A DNA stretch of 64,000 nt from Siphonodentalium dalli (lineage: Eukaryota; Mollusca; Scaphopoda; Gadilida; Siphonodentaliidae), in assembly GCA_032622095.1 (NCBI GenBank), contig CP136061.1, forward strand, positions 22,508,991 to 22,572,990, read 5' to 3'. The notes under the pieces are model-generated. The model saw only the letters and a program-made list of their open reading frames with translations, made no database searches and was not told the origin of the DNA. Position 1 is the stretch's first letter; each line of letters begins with the position of its first letter. A program made the position numbers and the translations under genes. This document shows positions 11,726 through 22,812 of this stretch, piece after piece.

Positions 11726-11814
11726 TTAATTAAAAATGGTAACGTTGCTAGTGAATTATGTAATTTCTAGTGACGTCATTGACGTTACGTCACTTACTAA
11801 TCTAGACTGAATGT
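11726..11814. repeat. direct repeat (right copy) with CRE-like palindromes
   Basis: Right partner of the repeat at 11,294-11,384. It ends about a dozen bases from the donor of exon 2 of the dermatopontin-like gene. Confidence 0.85.
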
Positions 11815-11826
11815 AATTTGTCTTAC

Positions 11827-12016
11827 ATGACTGTTGGTGATGCTCCTCTGTTCCGAAATTGTGAGGCGTGCAGTACATTTGCCATTTGCGATCTTCCTTC
11901 CCATTGTCGTGCTGACTGGTTACTTTGTAGAGTTTCTGGCCATTATTACATTTGAAGTCTAAGGTGGCATCGAAGCCCGTTTGTGACAGATACTGGCTAT
12001 TCTGGAGGAGTGCTAG
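11827..12016 (-). CDS. dermatopontin-like gene, exon 2
   Basis: The exon is bounded on the minus strand by the acceptor TATATCTATTACAG and the donor TCAT|GTAAGA. It enters in phase 0, matching exon 1, and leaves in phase 1, matching exon 3. It encodes 63 residues including TGFDATLDFKC, SQHDNGKEDRKW and QMYC, the first dermatopontin unit of the protein. A second possible acceptor 4 bp inside (CTAG) would give phase 1 and has no good pyrimidine tract before it, so the outer one is preferred. The reading frame is open upstream of the acceptor, which is coincidental. Confidence 0.85.
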
Positions 12017-12308
12017 CTGTAATAGATATAGGTTATCACCACCATGTGTGATTCCGAGATTCATATTCAAGTCGAGCTACCTTCTAAGTGCCGTATATCG
12101 TCGATATGCAGCACAGAAAAGGTAGCGACACTTGAATACCTGTCTCGGGAACATAAAGTGGTGATGACCAGTGTATCTTACAATTCACACAACAGACCAT
12201 CGTCTAAAAGTAGTATCTTATGAGAACTGTGTCGTTGTGTGTGTATATATAACGCACAACACAGTTGACGTCGTGGTGCGTCACAACCAAGACTGACGTC
12301 ATCAACGA

Positions 12309-12796
12309 TTAAAGGTACTCAATCCGATAAAACTCCTCTCAATTACTATTTCAATGGCTTCGGGGGTCAAAAATATTTGATTCGAGTCGAGGAAGTCACC
12401 CATCATAGCTCAGATTTTTTAGATATCGATTTTAGAAATCTATTATTTTTCATTATCGGGAATACTTTCTGGCCCAGAACGCAGTCAAAATTGCATTATT
12501 ATTACCACTTGATTTTAGAGTTATCCATCCTTGTCTGTTTGAATAGTGTTTTGGTGTACACATCTCGAGCAGATTACGCAGTTGAAGGCAATTATTAGTA
12601 CTCATCTCGAGAAAATAACAAATTTCAAAAATCAATATCTAATAACTCTGAGCTTTGTTTGATGGGTTCCTCGACTCGAATCAAATATTTTTTACCCCCA
12701 AAGCCAAATAAATAGTAATATAGGACCCTCTGATCGGATTGTTGTTGTTGGAATCTGTTGAGATGGGGACCCTCTGATCGGATTGAGTACCTTTAA
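12309..12796. mobile_element. TTAA-flanked MITE, copy 1 (TTAAAGGTACTCAA ends)
   Basis: Both ends read TTAAAGGTACTCAATCCGAT inward, with TTAA at each terminus as expected for a piggyBac-type target duplication. Inside, two longer arms (TATTTCAATGGCTTCGGGGG, TCAAATATTTTTTACCC) are also inverted. There is no transposase. The same element lies in reverse orientation at 21,594-22,065. Confidence 0.85.
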
Positions 12797-13309
12797 TTGT
12801 GTCAAAATAGATCAGAATAATCATATGCACAAAATCAAAACACAATTTTGTTCGCGTAAGGCAACCGATTTTATTTAGTATTGCAAACAAACGACATAAT
12901 TGAATGTATATAGTAAATGTTTTAGTCCAATATTGTGAAAATAATAGGAATAATTGATGCCAATTGGCCGATTAATCATATTGTTTACAAACGAAGCGAG
13001 TTTCTCCACAACTCGCATGCAGTCAGTGTTGCCATCCAAGGTACGACTTGTTGCCATTCATGATACGACTTGTTGCCATGCAGGATACGACATGTTGCTA
13101 TGGATGATTCAAGATCGGAAACCGCCTATGCGTTTCACGTGTATTTGAGGAAAAATAGCTAAACTTTAAAATAAAATGAAATCTATGGACGGAAAGGATG
13201 CCGGTTGGCAGTATGTTAGGGAGATATCGTCTGCCCCTTGGGTTTGAATTTTCCAACTGGTACCTAAAACATTCAAACTGTTGGAAATCTACAACCTTAG
13301 TTTGCAAGT
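12797..13309. other. host DNA with short repeat words
   Basis: Contains three spaced copies of TACGACTTGTTGCCAT-like sequence near 13,040-13,100. No exon seen. Confidence 0.4.
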
Positions 13310-14125
13310 GATTGCCATTTCCGTCCAAAAAAAGGCCGTCCGGCCACAGTGTCCCACGAAAAAGTGGCTTCATCAGCTTTCTGAAGAAAAAAATAACAAG
13401 GACCCTAAATCCGAAGCAACCAGACAAAAATGGATGGAGAGTACCCATATTCGAACTTGATCTGTATTTCGAGCTGATAAACTCATATACCAAATTTGAT
13501 TCAGATATGATCGCACAAACTAAAGTTATCATCCGGAAACCAGAAATTGACAGGATTCTAAGTCATAAAAGGGCCATAACTCTAACAAAAATTGGCAGAG
13601 CAAACCCATATTCGACCTGACCTGTATTTTGGGCTGATAAACTAGCATACTAAATTTGATTCAGATATGATCACGCAAACTAAAGTTATCATCCGGAAAC
13701 CAGAAATTGACAGGATTCTCAATCGAAAAAGGGCAATAACTCTAGCAATGGGCGAATTGACGAATTGTACCCATATTCGAACCTGACCTGTATTTCGAGC
13801 TGATAAACGCACATTCCAAATTTGGTTCAGATATGATCACACAAACTGAAGTTATCATCCGGAAACCAGAAAATTACAAGATTATAAGTAAAAAAAAAGG
13901 GCCATACCTCTCGCAAAAATGGGCGGAGCAAACCCATATTCGAACCTGACCTGTATTTTGGTCTGATAAACTTACATATGAAATTTTCTTTTGATCTAAT
14001 AACCGTAACTAAAGTTATCATCCGGAAACTATTTCCGGACGCACGCACACACACATATATACACACACGGACGGACGGACACCGGCTATTTTAATAGTCC
14101 CCCGAATTTGTTTTTTCGGGGGACA
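13310..14125. repeat. dispersed repeat, about 150-bp tandem units plus GGACGGAC tail
   Basis: About four imperfect units share GACCTGTATTTCGAGCTGAT, AAAGTTATCATCCGGAAACC and AAAAGGGCCATAACTCT. The block starts with GTCCGGCCACAGTGTCCC. It ends in a GGACGGACGGACACCGGCTA tract and a terminal hairpin CCCCCGAA ... TTCGGGGG. A second copy is at 46,560-47,075. It is an unnamed non-coding repeat. Confidence 0.8.
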
Positions 14126-14358
14126 ACAAACATGGCCGAAATGGTGAGACCTCCCCAACCCCCTGTCACTGCATGCTGACATCTTTTTCTTATGTTATAG
14201 TCCGGGAGCTGCTATGGTACCCCTGCATCACACAGGACGTAACTGCACCCAAATTGTTTTCTTACTAATTATGTCCCTCAACTTTTAAGCAATGTTAATA
14301 CGAACAAAAAGCGGCCGATTAGACAACAGACAAAATGGCGTCCAACATGGCCTGTAGT

Positions 14359-14592
14359 TTTTCAGACGAGGCACTATATCAGCAGACGAGGCACTATATC
14401 AGCAGACGAGGCACTATATCAGCAGACGATGCACTATATCAGACGAGGCACTATATCAGCAGACGAGGCACTATATCAGCAGACGAGGCACTATATCAGC
14501 AGACGAGGCACTATATCAGACGAGGCACTATATCAGACGAGGCACTATATCAGCAGACGAGGCACTATATCAGACGAGGCACTATATCAGCC
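14359..14592. repeat. 17/20-bp minisatellite (CAGACGAGGCACTATATCAG)
   Basis: About thirteen copies of AGACGAGGCACTATATC. They are separated by either AGC or nothing, giving mixed 20-bp and 17-bp units. Two copies have GATGCA in place of GAGGCA. Confidence 0.95.
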
Positions 14593-14849
14593 GATGCAAA
14601 TTATAGCGAGCAGATCGTGTAAAATGTATACAAATGAAACTAGAACATAACGCCACCTTTTTATCGATTGGCGCCAAAATAGCCACCGGAATTGGAAAAT
14701 ATGACTATTTCTCACTATTGTATTTTAGATCTTTTCTGTTATTTGGAACGAACGCCATTATAACATCCGCCAGGGTAGCCCGATTCGTCACATGAAATCG
14801 GTCCAGGGGTCTGTGAGAAAAATCGCGAACAGACACATCTTACTCTGTT

Positions 14850-14975
14850 ATATATATAGCTACACCTGAGAATATACGTTATATATATAGCTACACCGGA
14901 GAATATACGTTATATATATAGCTACACCGGAGAATATACGTTATATATATAGCTATATACACCGGAGAATATACA
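14850..14975. repeat. 31-bp minisatellite, four copies
   Basis: Four copies of a unit built from TATATATAGCTACACC, GGAGAATATACGT. The last one has an extra ATATA. Confidence 0.9.
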
Positions 14976-16485
14976 TTCTTTTCGCATTTATGTGTCATGT
15001 AAAATGAAAAAAGTGTAATAACCATGGATACATTTCCAACAACATGGCGCAAATATATATTTCAGTACATTTTATTTGACAACAAAAAGTTGTTTGAATA
15101 TAGCCAATTTAACACCGAATGTATGCATGGATATCCAAATTAGAGTGAACAAAATGGCATCAGGATTTGCTATGCAGCCAAAGACCGACTCAGTTGCTGA
15201 TTGGTCAAAAATATCTGCTAATAATTATTTGATTTACTGCTGTGGAAAGGTCTATTCATTTTATATGAAAGCCAACTGAATATGTGCATCTCCATTTGGT
15301 GGTAGGTGATTATTGGTTGACAAAACACGAATTGCCGGTGTATGTATATATAACTGAAACATAACGAACTGATGACATAGCAATTTTCCATCTGTTTTCA
15401 ATTTTTCGCACATAATTTTTACAAATTCTCTTTATACATACGTGTCAGGAACATAGCACAAGTGCCCATTGACCAAGTTATACTATAGGGCAGTATTATC
15501 CAATATTAATAACGCTGAAGGGGTATCTCTCACCAACTTCAATTTTGTTCATGAAAGTCTGGCGCCCATCAGCATTTTATTTTCAGTTTATTTTAATTTT
15601 CATTGGAAGTTAATGGAACGTAAACAAAATTTATGTTACAGAAATTGGTGAGAGTAACCCCTAATTCAGCAATACTAACGCTCATTGCATTGTACAAAGC
15701 TTTAGACCAAAAGCCTTCTTCCGAGCAACAAATTAATTTCCGATTACATATCACCAGGTTTAAACGATGCGTATCAAATTTAACACTACAACACAACCAA
15801 ATGGACATTATTGATACCATACAATAACAAGAAAACCATAATCAGAAATGGTAACGCCCTCAAGATTATATTATTACGCATAATATACATTATAAAAATA
15901 ATTGTAAAATATATTGGTTACATGAATGCACCGCCTCAGAATTCCGTTAAAACAACTAATCCTTCAAATTATTACAAAAAACTACGGCTTATTACTGCAG
16001 GTTTCTAATTCACCACACCAGAAGTCTCTAAATGCGGATCAAATATCGGAGTCATTGTGTTCCCGCCATAAAATCTTCAACAGTGGTCCAGCCATTGTTG
16101 ATATCTGAACATTGAAAGCAATTAATGGGGTCATAATAGTTACATACTGCAACTATCAATCCAGCGAATATGATATGATTGATAGAACAAACCACTATTA
16201 TGATGATAGTGTCGTTATTTGTTTAAAATACGTATCAATTGACATATACACACCCGTTCCTCATTAAAATCAACATATTTCTACCATTTTACCAACTAAC
16301 TAACATTTCTACCAACGTTCACTCGGATGTTTTTGCACTACACAGTCATATGGGGTCTCTTAGAATTTCATATGCAAAGATGGCTTCAGGTCAACAAAAA
16401 TTCGGACATTTCAGATAATTTTACTCTCGGCAAACATAACAAGAACGTCGCATGCATCCAGATCAAGCCTGAGTTCAGTGTGCCT
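14976..16485. other. host DNA, nothing recognised
   Basis: AT-rich stretch in the long first intron of the dermatopontin-like gene. Short inverted words (CACCAACTTCAATTTTGTT and AAATTGGTGAGAGTAACCCC, about 15,530-15,660) suggest a degraded foldback element. No exon recognised. Confidence 0.4.
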
Positions 16486-16906
16486 CTCATTTGCAGAATG
16501 AGGCCCCCAGAGGGTGAATTTAGTGACGCTATCCCGCATATCGGGCTAGCATCACCAAATTCTCCATCTGGTACCTCATTCTGCATGGCCTCATCTGTCT
16601 TGGGAGACATAGATTCGGAATGAAATTCCCAAAATGGTGAGTATTGTTATGTACACCCATTGGGAACCTCGGTTATGCAAATGTCGTCTGCCAATTTGGG
16701 GATATAGAGAAACTAAACTAAAAAAGAAATAGACTCTATGTGAAGAAGTTTCTATAGAAATTTTATAATTTAAGAAACTTTCCAGATAAGATGAGGCCTA
16801 ATCAGATTGATGTTCCCAGATGGTGAATTTAGTGATGCTAGCCTGCTATGCGGGATAGCGTCAATAAATTCATCATCTGGGGACTTCATTCGGCAAATAA
16901 GAGGCA
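16486..16906. mobile_element. two palindromic MITE copies (GGGTGAATTT family)
   Basis: Hairpins at about 16,490-16,585 (GGCCCCCAGAGGGTGAATTT) and 16,805-16,895 (GTTCCCAGATGGTGAATTT) are joined by the tail also seen at 8,300-8,410. The right copy is directly abutted by the TTAA element at 16,909. Confidence 0.8.
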
Positions 16907-16908
16907 CA

Positions 16909-17291
16909 TTAACCCTTTACCCAACACAACGGCCCTGTGCCAATGCATTCTCTTATATATGCGAGTCGACCATAGGTCGCCTCGCATATATAAGAGAATG
17001 CATTGGCTTAACATATTAAAAATGATAAAATTGTCAAAGAATGTAGAAAAATATTATAAAAATTGTTAAAAAATATAAGAAAAAATAATAAAATTGTTAA
17101 AGAATGTAAGAAAAAATGCATTCTCTTATATATGCGAGGCGACCTATATAAGAGAATGCATTGGCACAGGGCATAACTGTAACCATCACAATGTGGTCAA
17201 TGTATGGTGTTATTGAGACAGACCGAAGATATTTTAGGCTGTTGAAGCTTTATTTGGGCGTTTTTGGCCGTTTTGTTGGGTAAAGGGTTAA
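16909..17291. mobile_element. TTAA-flanked MITE carrying double-hairpin core, copy 2
   Basis: It starts TTAACCCTTTACCCAACA and ends TGTTGGGTAAAGGGTTAA, an 18-bp perfect TIR with TTAA at both ends (piggyBac-like). Inside is the same pair of hairpins as at 11,455-11,708 (GCCCTGTGCCAATGC ... GGCACAGGGC) with an AT-rich spacer. The inner end of the right hairpin is shortened. No transposase. Confidence 0.88.
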
Positions 17292-17324
17292 ACTCAGGCT
17301 TGATCCCGACCATGTTCTGACGTA

Positions 17325-18545
17325 ATAACACTATACCCCTGGTCAAGTGGTCCTGCTAATACGATGCGGTTGGATCCTGCTGCATTGATATGATACTGTT
17401 AGGGCAAACTGATTCTGGTAACAAAACGTACCGTCATATTGTTTTATTTTGTCTTTTTCGCGGTGTTCCGATACTCTGAACATATCCAGGAAAAGCCGTT
17501 ATGCGTATGACACATTCACCAACATATATATTGCGAAAATATTTTAATACTCGTTACATTAGTTGTTGCAAATCGACTGTAATCAAGATGCCTATTCATG
17601 TCGTTTTGCATACACCAGCGCAGGCATTATTATAATTTTCAAAAATATATACGTTCTTGAATATTTCATACACACTATATATATGTTTCTCCAATCGCTC
17701 GGATTGGCTGCGGACACACGTACCACAGTAGCGATGGCATAGTAGGTGTGACAATTTATTATGGTAGAGTTTGGTGACAATTGGTCGTTACAATTAATAT
17801 GCCATAGCAATCCATGTCGCCCTCTGCAATTTCACACAATGAGTCTCTACCAAGCTCTACCAGCGACGGGTCGATCTCTCAAGGATGTATCTACCTGAAT
17901 GTCTTGTCGCTGTTGATCTTTACTCAACACGCAGTGTTATATTTTGCATGCTAACACGCAAGTCCACTTAATAACTTAATGAATAACCCATTTCTGTCAA
18001 CAGCCATGATTGTTCTTACTAATGAAATTAATATAAGTAGAAAAACATGCATGCATTGAGATCATATAAAAAACGTACCACACACATGGAATGTGGGTCA
18101 ATGAGGAATTGCCACCAGGCCACGGTCAAAACAATTCTGGACGAGCTATCGTGCAATTATATATATCGTAGCGAATACAATTTAGCAAAACGTAATGAGT
18201 AGAGATCAACCTTGGTGAAACGCAATGTGTTAATTGGTCCAGTAGACTCATTGTCCGGAAACTCAGCGGGCAACATGACCAGCTATGGCACAGAATTATA
18301 TATGACGGACCAATTGTCACCAAACTATCACCATAATTAATTGTCACACCTACTATGCCATCGCTACTGTGGCACGTGTGTCCGCAGCCATTAGTCAAAC
18401 ACCGCGAAAATAACAACTTTAGAAAAAATAACGGTACTTTTTCGTAACGGCATCAGTTTGTCCTACCCGCACCTTATCAATTCAGCAGGACCACCAGCAT
18501 CATAGCATATTAGCAGGACTACTTGACCAGGGTGGTATTATGGTA
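17325..18545. mobile_element. foldback transposon-like element (CCCTGGTCAAGTGGTCCTGC)
   Basis: The left end CCCCTGGTCAAGTGGTCCTG is inverted at the right end (CAGGACTACTTGACCAGGG). Further inside are inverted AACTGAT...TAACAAAACGTACCGT arms and a second pair at 17,710-17,795 and 18,300-18,395 (TGGTGACAATTGGTC, CGATGGCATAGTAGGTGTGA). A shorter relative is at 60,445-60,965. There is no transposase open frame. Confidence 0.75.
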
Positions 18546-18666
18546 CAAATCGGTGTTAAATCTTTACATAAATGTATGTGACATACATTACAATTATAAA
18601 TATATAAATTAAGCCTATAGTTCCATGCTCAGGTTGGTACATAGATAAAGGAGATAAGTCACTCAC

Positions 18667-18753
18667 CAATTGGTTAGCAGTGCCCTCCACATCATCCACT
18701 AGATCGCAAGTTGCCATGGCAACGAACATTGCAAATACAACAAAGGTCTTCAT
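18667..18753 (-). CDS. dermatopontin-like gene, exon 1 with signal peptide
   Basis: An ATG opens 29 codons: a Lys, a hydrophobic stretch FVVFAMFVAMATC typical of a signal peptide, then acidic DLVDDVEG, ending NQL at a GTGAGT donor in phase 0. Exon 2 at 11,827-12,016 begins in phase 0. The four exons together give about 180 residues, close to the usual dermatopontin length of about 200. The protein would be secreted to the extracellular matrix. That this exon belongs with the downstream exons rests on strand, phase and length only. The 6.6-kb intron is filled with mobile elements. Confidence 0.6.
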
Positions 18754-19429
18754 ATTTCTTCCAGTTGCTCAACGCTGGTCAATCAAGAAGGATGAATGCC
18801 AGGACAGCTCGGGGTCCATCGTTTTGTTTGATTTGGTGATCACGGACCTCTGATCAAGCGCGAATTAACCACATGAAATCACGAACGTAATACAATTATT
18901 GAAATATTATCAGATGAGGACAAACAAGTACGTATATCGACACACGCGATCGAGAATGATATTGCCATTTTTCCAAACAATTGTCCTAGAATTGATGGGT
19001 GAGAACAAACTCAGACAGTGATTATATGAATATATGAACTTAAAGTGACTGAATCGACAGGGGACACATACGATAATGGTGGGTGGGGGAGGGGGTCGGA
19101 GTGATCCACCAGATGAGATATATTTTATACTCAATCGTTAGTATCTGCTACTAAATTTGTACTTTTAATTTAGATCGTTCCATGACTCTACTCAGACTTA
19201 TACTCCGACATTTGCACATCATGGAGCGCAGGGGCGTGGCTAGAAGGGTCTCCGTACACCCCTTGAAATCAGACCAAACTCCCAAGGTCGCGCTGTTGCA
19301 TTTACATCCCCGGGTCCCTCCACTTGGCTTTCCATTTCCTAAACGGGTTTTCACAGGTTCTCGATTTGGTTCGTTTGATCGATTGGGCACATGTGCGGGA
19401 TTATGACCCACCGGGCCTATATAATGAAG
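18754..19429. other. region upstream of the dermatopontin-like gene
   Basis: It should hold the promoter of the minus-strand gene, but no clear TATA box was identified. The open frame at 19,182-19,406 has no recognised domain. Confidence 0.35.
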
Positions 19430-19645
19430 AGCGTTTATCTGTCCACGATATGTATAATAAAGATTATCTATTACCGAAATGGCATAAATAAATAGCGTTT
19501 TATCTATTCCCGATATGATATAACAAAGAGCGTTTATCTATTCCCGATATGTTATGATAAAGAGCGATAGCCTATTCCCGATATGGTATAATAAAGGGCG
19601 GTTATCTATTCCCGATATGGTATAAACAAAGAACGTTTATCTCAT
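19430..19645. repeat. about 34-bp minisatellite (CGTTTATCTATTCCCGATATG)
   Basis: About six diverged copies of GCGTTTATCTATTCCCGATA followed by TGGTATAATAAAGA. Confidence 0.85.
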
Positions 19646-19807
19646 TTATGTACAAAAAAACCCCACTTCTGTGCAAACAGCTGACAAATTCCTGGTATTG
19701 TTTTGGAGGAAGTAGAGTCTACATATCGAAATTTCATCCAGTTATCGACCTCTCGTTTCCACTCACGTAGACACAATTTGGAGATTCAAACAAATTTTCC
19801 ATGTCCG

Positions 19808-20163
19808 TTTAAAAGCACGGATGGCCTTCGCGGTGGGTATTGCTGTATAATAGTCACACCCATGCCATAAACAGAAAGCATATTAAAATATAGAAAGACC
19901 TTGTTCTTATACCAATCATAAACATCGTGTATATAGTATGTAATGGTCATGTTGGCACGCTTTGTTATGTAAACAAAAGCCAAACACGTTACAGAACCTG
20001 GCTTTTGTTTACATAACAAAGCGTAGGAACTTGACGTTAACATACTATTTACGCGATATATGTGAATTGTTTAAGAACACAATATTCTTTCTGTTTATGG
20101 TAGAATTAATGGGTGTGGTTATTTTAACAGCATGCCCTCCTCGAAGGCCATCCGTGCCTTTAC
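19808..20163. mobile_element. full-length palindrome (foldback element), about 355 bp
   Basis: The ends AAAGCACGGATGGCCTTCG and CGAAGGCCATCCGTGCCTTT are inverted. Pairing continues through CCATAAACAGAAAG to a core of GCTTTGTTATGTAAACAAAA and its complement at 19,958-20,024. The whole sequence is one imperfect palindrome without coding capacity. Confidence 0.88.
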
Positions 20164-20590
20164 AGGGGGACTGTACACTAAATCCGGCAAATTTAGGGGA
20201 CCATCTCCTTTTATACTCAACATAATTTATTACATATCTATCAACGTAATTCGCATGATCGCACGAGTTTCCAAGCGTGTGATAATTCTCAGAATCGCAC
20301 TAGTGCAATCTGTCAACGGAACTATTTCATTCAGTGTTGTTAGACTGGTTCTCGCCGTTACTATTTTTACTTTTTCAATCACGACAATAAAGAAACAATA
20401 AGCGATCAATCGATGAGATGATTCATTCAAGTAGTTTCATTTCAAGAATATGTTTGTCGAGGCACAGAATTTAATTTCAAACGCATCATTAAAGATGGGT
20501 CAATGTCACTCGCGGATAGACGGGCTCCCTGTCTGATTGTTACGTTAACCCTAAAATGCCGTTAAAACTCAATTAAATTCACATTTTCTG
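20164..20590. other. host DNA with dispersed repeat fragment
   Basis: GGGGGACTGTACACTAAATC ... CATCTCCTTTTATACTCAAC at 20,165-20,222 recurs at about 46,415-46,472. No gene recognised. Confidence 0.5.
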
Positions 20591-20619
20591 TACGATTGTG
20601 AGTCAAATTACTATGATAC

Positions 20620-20825
20620 GGAGATATGTAATAAAAATAGAACCGCATGAGTGTCTGGAATTTGACGAATTATCGCACTCGATTTGTTGGCGGAACGCGA
20701 TACATCTCGTGTCGGACTGCGTCCCGCACTCGAGGTATCGCTCCGCCAACAAATCTCGTGCGATAATTACGTCAAAATGCAGACACTCATGCGGTTCTAT
20801 GTATTTATATGCAACAAATGAATTA
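20620..20825. repeat. hairpin palindrome (GAACCGCATGAGTGTCTG)
   Basis: Inverted arms run from ATAAAAATAGAACCGCATGA to its complement through GATTTGTTGGCGGA and CTCGTG... They meet near 20,720 around CGGACTGCGTCCCGCA. A foldback-like element. Confidence 0.9.
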
Positions 20826-21194
20826 ATTTTAGCCATGGATTAGTGCAAAAATACACTCATGTGCTCAATGAACGATGCAAACAACATGGTAAGTGTAATG
20901 AAAATGAATTTATGACAAGAGTATTGACTTCCAAGGGCTGACAATTCCACCTGTCAACCAAGAAACGATGCGATAACTGTTTTATTTTATGATTGGAAAA
21001 GACGTTGTGATATTGAACGTCGCTGGGAAAACGTGATCTATTTTCAGGTCTGAAAATAAGTTATGTTAACCCTGAAGTATCTGACGTCACTCAGAACTGT
21101 TATTAACCTGTTGTTTCATTCATGAGGTGAGCATCGTATAAGATATCTCGATTTCGTTTTATCATAGGATTTGGGGAAAAGAAACTTATGATCA

Positions 21195-21355
21195 TATAAT
21201 AAATATAGAATACACACGTAGTGTTTCTGAATACCAAATTTACACCACGAGTGGGATTGATGATTTACGACACGAGCTTTAGCGAGTGTGGTAAATCATC
21301 AATCCCACGAGTGGTGTAAATTTGGTATTCAGAAACACTACGTGTGTATTTTGTT
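21195..21355. repeat. hairpin palindrome with ACCACGAGTGG arms
   Basis: Long arms AATACACACGTAGTGTTTCT ... TTTACACCACGAGTGGGATT and their complement meet at ACACGAGCTTTAGCGAGTGT. Similar in layout to 41,438-41,583 and 62,630-62,772. Confidence 0.92.
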
Positions 21356-21502
21356 TATACCATGACCGGTACAGGAGCAAAAAATGCTATGAAATCGAAA
21401 TAAATCCACTTAAATTAAGACGATTCTGTCGCACCATTCACAATCACCCCCGTTGTGTTTCCCACACTTGGTCGTACATCGACGTACACTATTACGGTGG
21501 GC

Positions 21503-22227
21503 ACTGAATGGAATCACGATAGGCAGGTCCGGTCTGCGCATGCGCAGTTTTTAATGTAATAATAATTTGTCGAATAAAACTGAGCGGAACGACTTAAAGG
21601 TACTCAACCCGTAAAGAGGGTCCCCATCTCAACAGATTCCAACAACAACAATCCGATCAGAGGGTCCTATATTACTATTTCTTTGGCTTTGGGGGTAAAA
21701 AATATTTGATTCGAGTCGAGGAACCCATCAAACAAAGCTCAGAGTTATTAGATATTGATTTTTCAAATTTGTTATGTTCTCGAGATGAGTACCAATAACT
21801 GCCGTAATCTGCTCTGGATGTGTACTCCAAATCTATTCAAACAGACAAGGATGAATAACTCTAAAATCAAGTGGTAATTTTAATGCAATTTTGACTGAGT
21901 TCTGGGCAAGATAGTATTCCAGATAATGAAAAATAATAGATTTCTAAAATCGATATCTAACAAATCTGAGCTTTGATGGGTGACTTCCTCGAATCAAATA
22001 TTTTTGACCCCCGAAGCCATTGAAATAGTAATTGAGAGGAGTTTTATCGGGTTGAGTACCTTTAACTAAAGTTCCGTAAACCATACGGTCAATTTGATCA
22101 CATTGACAACGCATTGTGCGTGTTTGACCAAACTATGAACAGTTGTGGGAGTGTTCGATCCTCTTGTCGTGCGCGGCAAAAAATGACGCATCATAGACCG
22201 GACCTGCCTATCCTGATTCCATTCAGC
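21503..22227. mobile_element. inverted-repeat element containing the TTAA MITE
   Basis: The ends TGAATGGAATCACGATAGGC and CAGGTCCGGTCT are inverted at 22,185-22,227 (ACCGGACCTGCCTATC ... ATTCCATTCA). The TTAA MITE at 21,594-22,065 lies inside it. Confidence 0.75.
21594..22065. mobile_element. TTAA-flanked MITE, copy 2 (reverse orientation)
   Basis: TTAAAGGTACTCAACCCG at the left and its inverse at the right, with TTAA at both termini. Its inner sequence is the reverse complement of the copy at 12,309-12,796, with a shorter left subterminal part. Confidence 0.85.
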
Positions 22228-22806
22228 CTTTTCCCACTATTACAGCTGATCAAGCGTATTGATACATTGAATTAGGTCAACATTCAATTGTACGAATATG
22301 GCATCATTGTAGCCAATTCACAATAAACTGTAATGAAACCGTCATAAATAATTAACATGAATATATTTGGGAATACGAATTTAAATAATATAAATATAAC
22401 ACATTGCGGGAACTTTTTTCTCTCCGCCGTACAGTCAACAGGAAACCACGAGTGTCATTTTGAAATCCACTGTATGTTGTTCCGAGTTTTTTACGTCCAT
22501 TTCTTGAAATATATGTTCAATTTGTTGATCTGGATGTGATTTCCACGGAATCAACTGTTCGTTTTTATCGCATTAGTGAGTATAATATTCAATTGAATCG
22601 AAATTATCAAATTGTTTTCATCGCGAGGCGCTACGTTTTCAAAATAGAGTCATTTTGATCGAGGTCACGGAAGGTTAATGAAAGGTCAACTCGGATGTAG
22701 TTCAACTATGGGTATAAACATTAACCATTGAAATGCCATTCAAACGTGTCGTTACCCACAGTAGAAACGTGTTACACACGGTCGGACTCCTGTTCACACA
22801 CAGTAG
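22228..22806. other. host flank left of the Polinton
   Basis: No gene. Part of it (about 22,570-22,712: TCGCATTAGTGAG ... GAGGTCAC ... CTATGGGTATAAAC) is similar in inverted orientation to about 40,845-40,985. This suggests that the Polinton landed inside an older inverted-repeat element. Confidence 0.5.
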
Positions 22807-22812
22807 GGTGTA
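22807..22812. repeat. 6-bp target-site duplication (GGTGTA), left
   Basis: GGTGTA directly precedes the Polinton terminus AGTAGTAATGG. The same six bases follow the right terminus at 40,168-40,173. Polintons are known to make 6-bp duplications. Confidence 0.95.

Noticed and set aside
13098-13620. 144- and 102-codon frames in the GGACGGAC-tailed repeat
   Set aside because: They lie in a dispersed non-coding repeat, on both strands, with no domain.
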